A stretch of DNA of 48,861 nucleotides from Methylobacter sp. (lineage in GTDB: Bacteria > Pseudomonadota > Gammaproteobacteria > Methylococcales > Methylomonadaceae), in assembly GCF_023227905.1 (NCBI RefSeq), contig NZ_JALOCF010000035.1, forward strand, positions 1-48,861, read 5' to 3'. The notes beneath the pieces were generated by a model, which did no database searches, was not told the origin of the DNA, and saw only the letters and a list, made by a program, of their open reading frames with translations. The translations under genes and the position numbers were made by a program. Below are positions 1 to 8,043 of the stretch, one piece after another (the stretch's first letter is position 1; each line of letters starts with the position of its first letter).

Positions 1-62
1 AAGGGAGCTGGCTGCAACGCTTACAACGCTGATTGTGACGCATTGATAAATTGATCCCCGAT

Positions 63-263
63 TCAAGATTTCCTATCCAGTCTGCTTTGCAGATTGTCGG
101 TGTAATGACGCGCCGCCTTGCGGATGAACTGAGACTGGGTTCTGAAATTGCGGCAACGGATACACATCATCACATGCAGCCACACAGCAAAACGCTCGCC
201 TAAGCTCAATTTTTTATCCAGTCCCTGGGAGATCAGGGCGGAAATATCTCGACAGCTACGCAT
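63..263 (-). CDS. small zinc-finger (zf-HC2-like) putative anti-sigma protein
   Basis: This 66-residue protein is probably the anti-sigma partner of the ECF sigma factor directly upstream. It has an early Cys4, and around residues 30-37 the order His-x3-Cys-x2-Cys, which is the zinc-binding signature of zf-HC2/ZAS anti-sigma domains. It has no membrane segment, so it would be a soluble, possibly redox- or metal-responsive regulator. The ATG overlaps the end of the sigma gene by 8 bases, and its ribosome binding site (AAGGAG) lies inside the last sigma codons, so the two are almost certainly translationally coupled. The family is inferred from the motif and position; the sequence is too short to be sure. 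Little else of ZAS proteins is present, and it could instead be a stand-alone metal-sensing zinc finger. Confidence 0.7.
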   Translation of the reverse strand: MRSCRDISALISQGLDKKLSLGERFAVWLHVMMCIRCRNFRTQSQFIRKAARHYTDNLQSRLDRKS

Positions 264-876
264 GGTGTTTCTCCTTTTTTGTAGTATTGAACCAGTGGAT
301 TTCCAGGCATTCGCGCAATCTGAGTCGCGCGCGGTGCATGATCACCCAGTAATTAGCTTCACTGAGCCCTGTTTCCCGACACACTTCGACAGCTTCCAGA
401 CCAACCAGTTCGCGCAGCATAAACACCTTGGCCATTTTTGGCGGCAGATTGGTTTGGCAGGTCTCGTATATTGTCCAGAATTCCTGCTGTTTAAGAGCCG
501 CTTCCGGATCGGACCAAGCCTTTGGTCCGTGGTTCCAGTGACCGCTACTCATAAAAAAATCGTCTTGCTCCGTTTCTCCCTCGTCCTCATCAGTCAGAGT
601 AAACTTCGAGACAGTGTTTTCACGGGCGCTACGGCGCCAGTGATCGGCAATTTTGTATTTAAGAATGCCGATTAGCCATGTACGCAACTCCGACTTGCCC
701 TCGAAACTCGATGCTGATTGCAAGGCAGCCAACAGTGTCTCCTGCACAACATCGTCGGCCAAATCACTGTCACGTAATTGCAGCAGCGCGTAGCGAAATA
801 ATATCGGCCGTTGTGCAGACAGGTTTTTCTCGGTCAATAGTGTTCCTGTTATCACTGCTGTGTTGCTCAGCAACAC
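256..876 (-). CDS. ECF-type RNA polymerase sigma-70 family factor
   Basis: This 206-residue sigma factor should direct RNA polymerase to a small set of stress promoters. Region 2 is visible at about residues 28-80 (QLRDSDLADDVVQETLLAAL, then a WLIGILKYKIADHWRR-like core-binding and -10 helix). Region 4 is at about 140-190 (LPPKMAKVFMLRELVGLE, then a helix-turn-helix ending in MHRARLRLREC). An acidic linker of about 30 residues separates them. The start is GTG, overlapping the 3' end of the upstream methyltransferase gene by 10 bases, and the gene overlaps the downstream zinc-finger gene by 8 bases, so all three are one transcript. The linkage to an ArsM-like enzyme suggests a response to arsenic or another thiol-reactive stress. 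The effector and target promoters cannot be read from the sequence. Confidence 0.92.
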   Translation of the reverse strand: MLLSNTAVITGTLLTEKNLSAQRPILFRYALLQLRDSDLADDVVQETLLAALQSASSFEGKSELRTWLIGILKYKIADHWRRSARENTVSKFTLTDEDEGETEQDDFFMSSGHWNHGPKAWSDPEAALKQQEFWTIYETCQTNLPPKMAKVFMLRELVGLEAVEVCRETGLSEANYWVIMHRARLRLRECLEIHWFNTTKKEKHHA

Positions 877-1895
877 AAACCGTTGCTAGTACCGGATTCG
901 GTTTGCGATCCCGGTGTACAGTCGAATAATCCGAAGTGTCGGGATTTTTCACCCAGCACTTGGAAATGCTGGGCATAGCGACTTGCAGACAGCATATCGG
1001 CGGTATTGCCGCAGACCCGTAATGGCCGGCCGGTTTCAAAGTGATGATGGTCGTCCAGATCGAAAGCATGCAGATGCTCGGGGATGGTGCCGAGGTAGCA
1101 GGCCACCTGCCCATAATCCTCACAACGGTCTTCCAGCGGAAGCTTGAAAGCGCTGACGGTGACCATGCCGATTTTAGCGGCAACCTCAGGATCGTCGAGA
1201 CTGATGGAATTTTGTTTGACGACGCGCACATCGGGGCATCCCAGCTCGTGCAAGATCCGCCGGAAGTCTTCCCAATACAAGGCGCCGCCCAGGCATTCAC
1301 CCAGCAAAACGGGGTCTTGGCGCAAGGGAGCAGGAATACGGCGATCGGCGAAGACGTCGGAAAAATAGAGTTCGCCACCCGGTTTTAATACCCGGAATAT
1401 TTCCGCCAGCACCCTGGGTTTTTCCGGTGACAGGTTGATCACGCAATTTGAAATCACCACGTCGATGCTGCTGTCTTCGATACCGATAGCGGCCAGATTT
1501 TCGATATGGCCGTGCAAAAACTCGACATTAGCATACCCAAAGCGCTCTGCATGCCAGTCGCGATGGCGAACGGCGACTTCTAACTGTTCCGGCGTCATAT
1601 CGACGCCAATCACCCGACCCTCCGGGCCAACCAGTTTCGACAGCAAATAACAGTCGCGTCCTGAACCGCAGCCCAGATCCAATACAGTCTTGCCCCATAA
1701 AGCCGGAGGCAACGGGGAACCGCAGCCATAAAAGCGTTCCAGCACTTCGGGATGCAAGCCTTTCAGCAAAGCTTTTAAATAATCGGGCATCGCGTCAATG
1801 CTGCAACAGGCACTGGTTTTCAAATCATTGCTGGATTGCAAAACCTGACCATAATAATAGCGAACGGATTCGCTGATTTCGATGCTGGCAGTCAT
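867..1895 (-). CDS. arsM: ArsM-like arsenite S-adenosylmethionine methyltransferase
   Basis: Likely methylates trivalent arsenic using S-adenosylmethionine. The Rossmann SAM site is VLDLGCGSGRD at about residues 71-81, with the acidic ribose-binding GVDM near 97-100. Cysteines expected to bind As(III) are present: a CC pair at 30-31, Cys151 in SNCVINLSPEK, and Cys201 in LGECLGGALYWEDF. The C-terminal extension after residue 240 is typical of longer ArsM proteins, and the protein ends in Cys-Cys. An upstream ATG at 1934 exists, but the ATG at 1895 is preferred because GAGAGGAA sits just before it (342 residues). It is first in a three-gene overlapping operon with an ECF sigma factor and a zinc-finger protein, with no arsR or arsC beside it. 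A methyltransferase acting on another soft metal or thiol compound remains possible. Confidence 0.85.
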   Translation of the reverse strand: MTASIEISESVRYYYGQVLQSSNDLKTSACCSIDAMPDYLKALLKGLHPEVLERFYGCGSPLPPALWGKTVLDLGCGSGRDCYLLSKLVGPEGRVIGVDMTPEQLEVAVRHRDWHAERFGYANVEFLHGHIENLAAIGIEDSSIDVVISNCVINLSPEKPRVLAEIFRVLKPGGELYFSDVFADRRIPAPLRQDPVLLGECLGGALYWEDFRRILHELGCPDVRVVKQNSISLDDPEVAAKIGMVTVSAFKLPLEDRCEDYGQVACYLGTIPEHLHAFDLDDHHHFETGRPLRVCGNTADMLSASRYAQHFQVLGEKSRHFGLFDCTPGSQTESGTSNGLCC

Positions 1896-2128
1896 AGGGT
1901 TCCTCTCGTGTTTCAAATTAAAAGCCGGCCGCAAGCAATTGTTGCTTGCGCTCTGCAGACAGTGATGAATAAGTCATTTGCAATGACTGTAGTTAATCAT
2001 TTTCGAATTATTAACCATAAGTCGTTATAACAATAAGAAACCTTACAGAAAAAATTCAGTGAGCCAAACAAAAAATCCGGGATTAGGACATCCGCGAGCG
2101 CAACATCAATTAATTCGCACAGCTGTTC

Positions 2129-3034
2129 TCAAGAATTATTAATAAATATGTTTTTAATCAATTCCCTAAGCCATTTATGACCAGAATCCTGTGTTTCAAT
2201 ATCTCGCCAATAAAGGTTTAGATCTATTTTTTCAACATCGGTAAGGGTATGAATTTTAATCGGCAGGTGTTTTTCAAGTGTTTTTGCATACAAAAGAGGG
2301 CTAACAGCCACTAATGTTGTAGTAGAAACAGTAAAGAACACACTCCACATAGTCGCTACAGTAAAGCGAGGAGCATGATAGTCGGGATGGTTATTAAATA
2401 CAGAAAATAAAAAATCAAAATTAGTACATTCATTTTTAAAACTAATGAAATCGAGTTTTATGATGTCATTAATAGTTAAATTATCCGGCAATGGCGAATG
2501 CTGGGGACCGGTGATTAATACTAGGGAGTCACTAAATAAAAATTCTTTATGTATCCCTTTTTCGGCAGGACGATCAACAAATAAGCCTAAATCCAACTGA
2601 CCATTTTGTAGAGATTGACTGAAATTATTAATTTCGAAAAACTCGCGAATGATCTTTATCTTAGGCGCATAACGCTCAAGATGAGAGACAAGTTTGGTAA
2701 ACAAGGCAATTTCACCATAGTTGGTCGTTGCAATTCGAAAAGTCCGTTCGGACGTTGCAGGATCAAAGTGGCTTTGTTGTGACAGAATGAATGCTATTTT
2801 TTGAAGACAGCATTTGACTTCAACATATAAAGCGTCAGCTTGGCGAGTAGGTGCAATAAAGCGACTGTTTTTGACAAAAAGCGTCATGTTTAAAGTGCTA
2901 TTTAATCGTGTAATAGCATTACTGACAGCCGGTTGTGAAAGATGAAGCTGTTTAGCGGCCAGGGTAATGCTTTTACAATCATATACAGTAACAAAGACAT
3001 GTAATAGGTTGAGGTCTATGTTGCGAATATTCAT
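2129..3034 (-). CDS. LysR family transcriptional regulator
   Basis: A 301-residue LysR regulator. The winged helix-turn-helix fills residues 1-65 (DLNLLHVFVTVYDCKSITLA, then LHLSQPAVSNAITRL), and the two-lobed effector-binding domain runs from about 90 to 300. The N-terminus resembles the NodD/NahR-like branch (MNIRNIDLNLLHVF). It is divergent from the multicopper oxidase operon across a 664-base gap that holds two good dyads, so it is the natural candidate regulator of that operon. That link is inferred from position only. The region is AT-rich compared with the operon opposite. The effector is unknown. Confidence 0.93.
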   Translation of the reverse strand: MNIRNIDLNLLHVFVTVYDCKSITLAAKQLHLSQPAVSNAITRLNSTLNMTLFVKNSRFIAPTRQADALYVEVKCCLQKIAFILSQQSHFDPATSERTFRIATTNYGEIALFTKLVSHLERYAPKIKIIREFFEINNFSQSLQNGQLDLGLFVDRPAEKGIHKEFLFSDSLVLITGPQHSPLPDNLTINDIIKLDFISFKNECTNFDFLFSVFNNHPDYHAPRFTVATMWSVFFTVSTTTLVAVSPLLYAKTLEKHLPIKIHTLTDVEKIDLNLYWRDIETQDSGHKWLRELIKNIFINNS

Positions 3035-3340
3035 GATCGACTAACCCACTGAAATTTTAATTTTCATAAATAGAACAATTGAATTGCCAATATTGTTCAC
3101 TGAAATTGAAATCAGAATCTCTTCACCGAGACGCGCAACTTCAAACCGCTACTTTGTCTGTCATGACTCCTTTTATGAATTGATGTCTTGTTGTCGACTC
3201 GTATTGTGATTATGCTCACATTAATAATGCAGCGTCGTCAAAACACCCGACAGCTACGGCTGCACTGAGAATATCGCATAGAGCCCCCAACCCGCCTATT
3301 CTGTACTCCTTCAAGCTCCACTCATCCATTCATTAAATTG

Positions 3341-3359
3341 ATGAATAGATGCTATTCAT
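3341..3359. promoter_or_regulatory. perfect dyad (ATGAATAG-ATG-CTATTCAT), possible operator
   Basis: Two 8-base arms separated by 3 bases form a perfect inverted repeat in the 664-base gap between the LysR gene and the multicopper oxidase gene, about 340 bases before the oxidase start. The size and spacing suit a LysR-type site. No function is shown. Apart from this and the next dyad, no gene is visible between 3035 and 3698. Confidence 0.35.
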
Positions 3360-3401
3360 ATCTAGGATTTTTTAATTATCGTTAAACATGTAATTATTGT
3401 A

Positions 3402-3419
3402 CTACGTAAAATTACGTAG
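3402..3419. promoter_or_regulatory. perfect dyad (CTACGTAA-AA-TTACGTAG), possible operator
   Basis: Perfect 8-base arms with a 2-base spacer, about 280 bases before the multicopper oxidase start and 43 bases after the previous dyad. This could be a binding site of the divergent LysR regulator or another dimeric regulator. The arms are AT-rich with an ACGT core. Assignment is inference only. Confidence 0.35.
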
Positions 3420-3698
3420 GGTTATGTTTACAAAAATTCTGGCTATTTACTCCACAACTTTTCTACAACGAGTATGCCTAAATGGGCTAATTAGTAGTTT
3501 TTATTAAGTTGAGCGAGGCATGCGCCATGTGTTGGTAATTCAGGATAGTCATTCTTGGCTCTGTTATTGAATTAATTTAGGTGACTATTACCCGTCTGTT
3601 TAAGATTTCTTCACTCGTTATAAGCTACATAAAAATCAATCAGGTATGTAGTTATTCTGAATGGTTACCATAATTTATCTATAGAAAGGCATTAACGT

Positions 3699-5429
3699 AT
3701 GACTAATACATCAAGAAGGCACATGCTTAAACTAAGCTTGCTAACAGCAGGCGCTGGCGTGGCAACATCGCAACAAATTTTCGGTGCTGGAGCATTGGTC
3801 GGGGATTTGTGCACCTCAGGCGAGGTATCACTCGCCGAAGATGACCCCGGTTCGCACGACTTTAATCTGAGTCTTTTCGCAGACCCTCTGCCGATTATAC
3901 CGGTTGCTGAGCCCATAAATTTCCCGTTAGACCCTCCGATTGATCCTGCAAGACATCAACGCTACAGTGAGTTTTTACCGCAGAAAACTTATATTCAAGT
4001 ACTCCGGGAATTTGACCATCAATACCATAGTGGAATACCCTTCGCTACTAGAGTATGGGGATTCAATGGTAATGTTCCCGGTCAAACTTTTCATGCCCGC
4101 TATGGCGAGCCTGTCCTGATTCGTCGCTATAATGAGTTGCCGGCAGACCATGTTGGTTTTGCGCTGCCTTCTATTACGATCCATCTACACAATCTGCATC
4201 ATGCTTCAGAAAGCGATGGCATGCCTTGGGATTGGGTTGAACCAGGTTATTTTTGGGATTATCACCATGTTAATGCGCCTGCGGGTGGCGATCCGCTGCA
4301 AAAACAGACGACTCAGTGGTATCACGACCACCGCATGGATTTTACGGCGACTAATGTGTATATGGGACTGACCGGGTTTTACTTGCTGTTCGACAATCAG
4401 GACACCGGTAATGAGAACGATACCAGCCCAAATGCATTCAGGCTGCCCAGCGGCAAGTACGATGTTCCGATGATTCTTCATGACATCAGCCTTGGCGCAG
4501 ACGGCCAGCTCTATCTTAGCCAGGACACCAATGGCTTTCTGGGCAGGTACTATACGGTCAATCGCAAAATCACCCCCTTTCTGGAAGTCGAGCCACGCAA
4601 ATACCGCTTCCGTTTCCTGAACGGTGGGCCATCACGTTTCTATGAGTTGGGTCTGCGTTCCGACCAGCTTTTTAAAGTGATTGCTAATGATGGCAATTTA
4701 CTGCCTAAACCCGTAACAGCGGAAACGATTAAATTGTCAGTGGCTCAACGTTTCGATGTTATCGTCGATTTTTCTCAATATCAGCCCGGCGCCTCAATCG
4801 TACTTGAAAATCTGATGGAACAGATTCGAGGTGAAGGGCCGACTGGCCGCCAATTCCCCAAAGGCGAAGGTGATCCGGTGATGGAATTCAAGGTTGTACC
4901 ACTGACCGGACCTGACAATAGCCGCATTCCCAGCAAACTGCGAGCGCTGCCAAAAATAAATCTGAGTGAGGTCAAGAAGGAACGCCTGTTCAAATTTGAC
5001 TACTTTGGCGGCATGTGGACCGTTAATGGTCTTGGCTTTGATATGGATCGCATGGATGCATATATCGAACAGGGCAGTGCGGAAATCTGGACCATACGCA
5101 ACGGCGGCACTCGCTGGGAGCATCCGGTTCATATCCATTTTGAAGAATTCCAGATTCTGGAATTCAATGGTAAGCCTTTGAAAGAAAATGATGTGAACAA
5201 TTCACGCAAGGATGTTTTGACCTTGGGCCCAGGTGATGAAGTGAAGCTGTTCTTCCATTTCCGGGATTTCCTCGGCTGTCATGTCATGCATTGCCACAAT
5301 GTCGTACATGAAGATCACACCATGATGATTCACTGGCACATTGAGCCGCCCAAGCATGGCCCAGCTCTAGGTGAAATAATTGAACCGCGCCCCGTGATGC
5401 GTTTAGGCACTCCGCCCGCCGGCTTTTAA
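3699..5429 (+). CDS. Tat-exported multicopper oxidase
   Basis: A 576-residue laccase-type oxidase that should couple one-electron substrate oxidation to reduction of O2 to water in the periplasm. The N-terminus carries a twin-arginine signal (SRRHMLKLSLLTAGAG). All four copper motifs are present: HLHNLHH at about 162-168, WYHDH around 207-211, HPVHIHF at 475-481, and HCHNVVHEDHTMM at 531-543, where Cys532 is the type 1 ligand and Met542 the probable axial ligand. The architecture is the three-domain CotA/bilirubin-oxidase/CueO group. It is first of three genes on one strand with gaps of 18 and 19 bases. The start follows AGAAAGG. The substrate cannot be told; Cu(I), Mn(II), phenols or bilins are possible. 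No Met-rich CueO-like insert was noticed. Confidence 0.93.
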   Translation: MTNTSRRHMLKLSLLTAGAGVATSQQIFGAGALVGDLCTSGEVSLAEDDPGSHDFNLSLFADPLPIIPVAEPINFPLDPPIDPARHQRYSEFLPQKTYIQVLREFDHQYHSGIPFATRVWGFNGNVPGQTFHARYGEPVLIRRYNELPADHVGFALPSITIHLHNLHHASESDGMPWDWVEPGYFWDYHHVNAPAGGDPLQKQTTQWYHDHRMDFTATNVYMGLTGFYLLFDNQDTGNENDTSPNAFRLPSGKYDVPMILHDISLGADGQLYLSQDTNGFLGRYYTVNRKITPFLEVEPRKYRFRFLNGGPSRFYELGLRSDQLFKVIANDGNLLPKPVTAETIKLSVAQRFDVIVDFSQYQPGASIVLENLMEQIRGEGPTGRQFPKGEGDPVMEFKVVPLTGPDNSRIPSKLRALPKINLSEVKKERLFKFDYFGGMWTVNGLGFDMDRMDAYIEQGSAEIWTIRNGGTRWEHPVHIHFEEFQILEFNGKPLKENDVNNSRKDVLTLGPGDEVKLFFHFRDFLGCHVMHCHNVVHEDHTMMIHWHIEPPKHGPALGEIIEPRPVMRLGTPPAGF

Positions 5430-5447
5430 TTTGAACAGGAATCGATC

Positions 5448-6092
5448 ATGAAGAGTAGAAGACAATTTTTAACCGCCAGTGCCGCCGTATTGCCAGCCTT
5501 GGCTTTATCCGCCTGTGCAAATACCGGCACCAGCAACCTGTCAGCCGCTTCAACAGAAAGTCAACGCTGTAAAAAACCCGGAGGGCCGTCAGAAAAATAT
5601 TTCCCTAATATCGTTGTCATGACCCATACAGGCCGCAAGGCTTGGTTCTATGATGATTTGATTAAGGGCAAGATCGTTGGCATCAATTTCATGTCGGTAA
5701 AATCTGAAGAACAGTTCCCCGTCACCCAGAATCTTGCGAAAGTTCAAGAACTGGTCGGGGACAAGCTGGGGCGAGGAACCTTTATGGTGTCTATTACAAC
5801 CGATCCCGAACACGATACCCCGGCCGTTCTGGAAGCGTTCGCTAAAAAGCATGGCGCAAAAGACGGCTGGATCTTTGTAACCGGCAAACCTTCCGATATG
5901 CAAGCACTTTACCAAAAATTAGGCGCTCACGGAGGTTACGAAGGAGCGGGCGTTAATCATCATATCTGGCGCTACGGTAACGAGCCTTATGCACGATGGG
6001 CGGCCTCACATGCCATGGCAAAACCGCATCAACTCGCCGAGCGGCTATCGTGGGTCGAAGTGAAAAAAGACCCGAATTGCAAAAAGGCCTAG
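5448..6092 (+). CDS. SCO1/SenC-like Tat lipoprotein lacking the CxxxC motif
   Basis: A 214-residue thioredoxin-fold protein of the Sco type. The N-terminus has both a twin-arginine motif (SRRQFLT) and a lipobox (LSAC, Cys23), so it is probably a Tat-exported lipoprotein. Sco hallmarks remain: SITTDPEHDTP near 115-125 and a late histidine in VNHHIWRYGNEP (His171/172), the usual copper ligand position. The CxxxCP copper and redox site is absent: the matching segment is NFMSVKSEEQFP, placing Ser86 and Phe90 where the cysteines belong. A normal Sco role in loading cytochrome oxidase is therefore unlikely. Being sandwiched between a multicopper oxidase and an unknown secreted protein, it may act as a structural partner or bind metal in another way. 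Confidence 0.85.
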   Translation: MKSRRQFLTASAAVLPALALSACANTGTSNLSAASTESQRCKKPGGPSEKYFPNIVVMTHTGRKAWFYDDLIKGKIVGINFMSVKSEEQFPVTQNLAKVQELVGDKLGRGTFMVSITTDPEHDTPAVLEAFAKKHGAKDGWIFVTGKPSDMQALYQKLGAHGGYEGAGVNHHIWRYGNEPYARWAASHAMAKPHQLAERLSWVEVKKDPNCKKA

Positions 6093-6111
6093 TGTTCAAC
6101 AGGAAAATATC

Positions 6112-7902
6112 ATGAAAAAAACATTATTAAGCCAGACATTTTTCGGTACGCTGGCCTTACTGTCCGTCGCTAATGGCTCAGCACTTGCCGATCCTAGCCC
6201 GAATTTGCCGAATGGCCCAGGCCAGTGTGTTCCTACGCAGCAAATGTTACCCAATGGTTCATTCAGAACCATTTACGTAGGTCATCCCTGTCCAAATGCT
6301 CGCCCGGCCATGCCGAGTCAAACTACAGTGGGAGATACGACAACAGTGATTACCAGTCCGTCACTCTTTGCTGAAAAAGACCCCTTTGTCAATCCTGCTC
6401 AGGCCACCAATCTTCTACCCAACTTTGATGGCAACCTGTTCGACGGCAATGGCGTGGAAATGCCGAATACCTTGCCATCCAGCGCTGCACATCCTTACAA
6501 CCTGCATGAAACACCTCAGGTTAGCAGCATTAACGAGGCCTCGCCTGAGACCGATTTAGTGCATATTTTTAAGTTACTTAAGCAAGATAAAGATGAAATA
6601 GGAGGCGGTAAGGTCAATGGCAAAGGCAGTCATATAACCGAGAAACGACTACCAGGAGAGAATGGATTAAACAGCCAACAGCTAGCTGAACGCGCTCTGG
6701 ATATTCTGGAAGGTAATTCTATACCCGACCGAATTTATAGTGGCATATCAGTCTTGCATTACAAAGGCCCCGAGAAAGTGGCTAAAGTCGATAAGGACAC
6801 TAAAAATGTAAACATTCATCAGATCTGGTACGGCAGCCATATCGAGGCTGATGCCGCGTTTATTGATGTCAGCGAAGTCAAAGAAGAGCCATTCACCATC
6901 ACTTACACTGTAGATGTGCTTCATCGCGGCGAGGATGATTTTGCGCCCATGGTGATGTATTTTGACGATCCGGCGCTCAGTATGCCGGGAATGCCGCCTA
7001 TGCCGCACACCAGCATGGATACGACATTTTTCCCAATGCTCGATGGCAAACGCTATATTTTCAAGATGAAGATGCCTCCCGGAAAATACTACAACTTGTC
7101 TTATACCTGGGGCTGGAGAGAGCATCCGCCACGGGTTCAAGTCACGGAAAATGCCGCCAAGAAACTGCCTAATGAGGCGGGCGTTCCAAGGACGTTAGTG
7201 CAGTGGGAACAGGACGTGTTCGGCATGGCGCCATCGGCGAGTGTAGAGAACAAGCTTGCGGCCATCGCTAAAATTGGCGAACTCGCACCCGAAAAAAGAA
7301 TGTGGCAGGCTGCGCGCAAAGCTGCCGGATACGCTGATGACACCTCCACATTGCCGGGAGCGCCTCCTTCAGATGTTGAGATCAGAGCTCTGATGGATGA
7401 AGCGCTGGCCGCTTTTGATGACTGGGGTCATCGGACCCGTTTGCCACGCGGAGTGCAGCCTGATCCAGACGCCGATGCGACGTTGCTTTATGTCAACAAT
7501 ACCATTTATGGTCAAATGAAAGGAGGAGGCATTGCTGAGTTGAGCAAATGGCGACTGCGCGGAACTAACGTTAAAATCACTTTACTAAATGGCGATCATT
7601 TTTTACACAGCTATCTGAGTCCCGATTTTGGCGGCTCACGCGGCTGGGAAAATCAGTTTCAATCTACTAAAGATATCGGTGGTTCTGGCTGTTGGTTTAC
7701 TTTCGGACGCTTCCAGTGGTGGATGAACGCTGGCGGGCCATTCGGCATGATTAACGTACCACCTGTTGATGGCGTTGGTCTGGATGGAATTCCTAGCGTG
7801 CACAAGCTTGATTTCACTATGAACTACGAACCGTCTACAAGGCTGAGAATGTATCAATTTGACCCAGTGCATCATGAGACTGCGATATTCTCTTTGCACT
7901 AA
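6112..7902 (+). CDS. large secreted protein of unknown family, partner of multicopper oxidase
   Basis: I do not recognise the family of this 596-residue protein. A Sec signal peptide occupies about residues 1-26 (hydrophobic core, then SALADP). The mature part starts with a Pro/Asn-rich stretch holding two cysteines (GQCVPTQQM and HPCPNARP). A middle region around 280-310 is rich in Met and Pro (ALSMPGMPPMPHTSM), which could bind soft metal ions. The C-terminal third has many Gly and aromatic residues (GSGCWFTFGRFQWWMNAGGP) and ends FDPVHHETAIFSLH. No CxxCH heme motif and no transmembrane helix besides the signal are seen. It follows the Sco-like gene by 19 bases with its own AGGAAA site, so it is part of the same periplasmic module. 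Its role is unknown. Confidence 0.85.
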   Translation: MKKTLLSQTFFGTLALLSVANGSALADPSPNLPNGPGQCVPTQQMLPNGSFRTIYVGHPCPNARPAMPSQTTVGDTTTVITSPSLFAEKDPFVNPAQATNLLPNFDGNLFDGNGVEMPNTLPSSAAHPYNLHETPQVSSINEASPETDLVHIFKLLKQDKDEIGGGKVNGKGSHITEKRLPGENGLNSQQLAERALDILEGNSIPDRIYSGISVLHYKGPEKVAKVDKDTKNVNIHQIWYGSHIEADAAFIDVSEVKEEPFTITYTVDVLHRGEDDFAPMVMYFDDPALSMPGMPPMPHTSMDTTFFPMLDGKRYIFKMKMPPGKYYNLSYTWGWREHPPRVQVTENAAKKLPNEAGVPRTLVQWEQDVFGMAPSASVENKLAAIAKIGELAPEKRMWQAARKAAGYADDTSTLPGAPPSDVEIRALMDEALAAFDDWGHRTRLPRGVQPDPDADATLLYVNNTIYGQMKGGGIAELSKWRLRGTNVKITLLNGDHFLHSYLSPDFGGSRGWENQFQSTKDIGGSGCWFTFGRFQWWMNAGGPFGMINVPPVDGVGLDGIPSVHKLDFTMNYEPSTRLRMYQFDPVHHETAIFSLH

Positions 7903-7947
7903 GTTCATCATACGGTTGCATTTAAGATCAGAACCGGCATAAAAAAG

Positions 7948-7984
7948 AATCCGCTACGTCCGATCATACGGGTAGCGGATTTTC
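7948..7984. terminator. bidirectional rho-independent terminator
   Basis: AATCCGCTAC at 7948-7957 pairs with GTAGCGGATT at 7972-7981, with an inner CCG/CGG pair. It is followed by TTTTCTTT on the plus strand and preceded by AAAAAAG, which serves as the U-tract on the minus strand. It sits between two convergent operons, the multicopper oxidase operon and pstSCAB, and would end both. Confidence 0.8.
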
Positions 7985-8043
7985 TTTGTCCGCATGAAAG
8001 CAGCCAGATCGATTCATTAATGTTTGGTCATAAAGTTATGATC

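Noticed and set aside
1..54. possible 3' end of a plus-strand gene (frame ending DCDALIN then TGA)
   Set aside because: Only 17 codons are visible and other frames are also open; there is no recognisable motif.
148..675. 175-codon plus-strand open frame
   Set aside because: Entirely antisense to the sigma factor and zinc-finger genes, with no ribosome binding site or family features.
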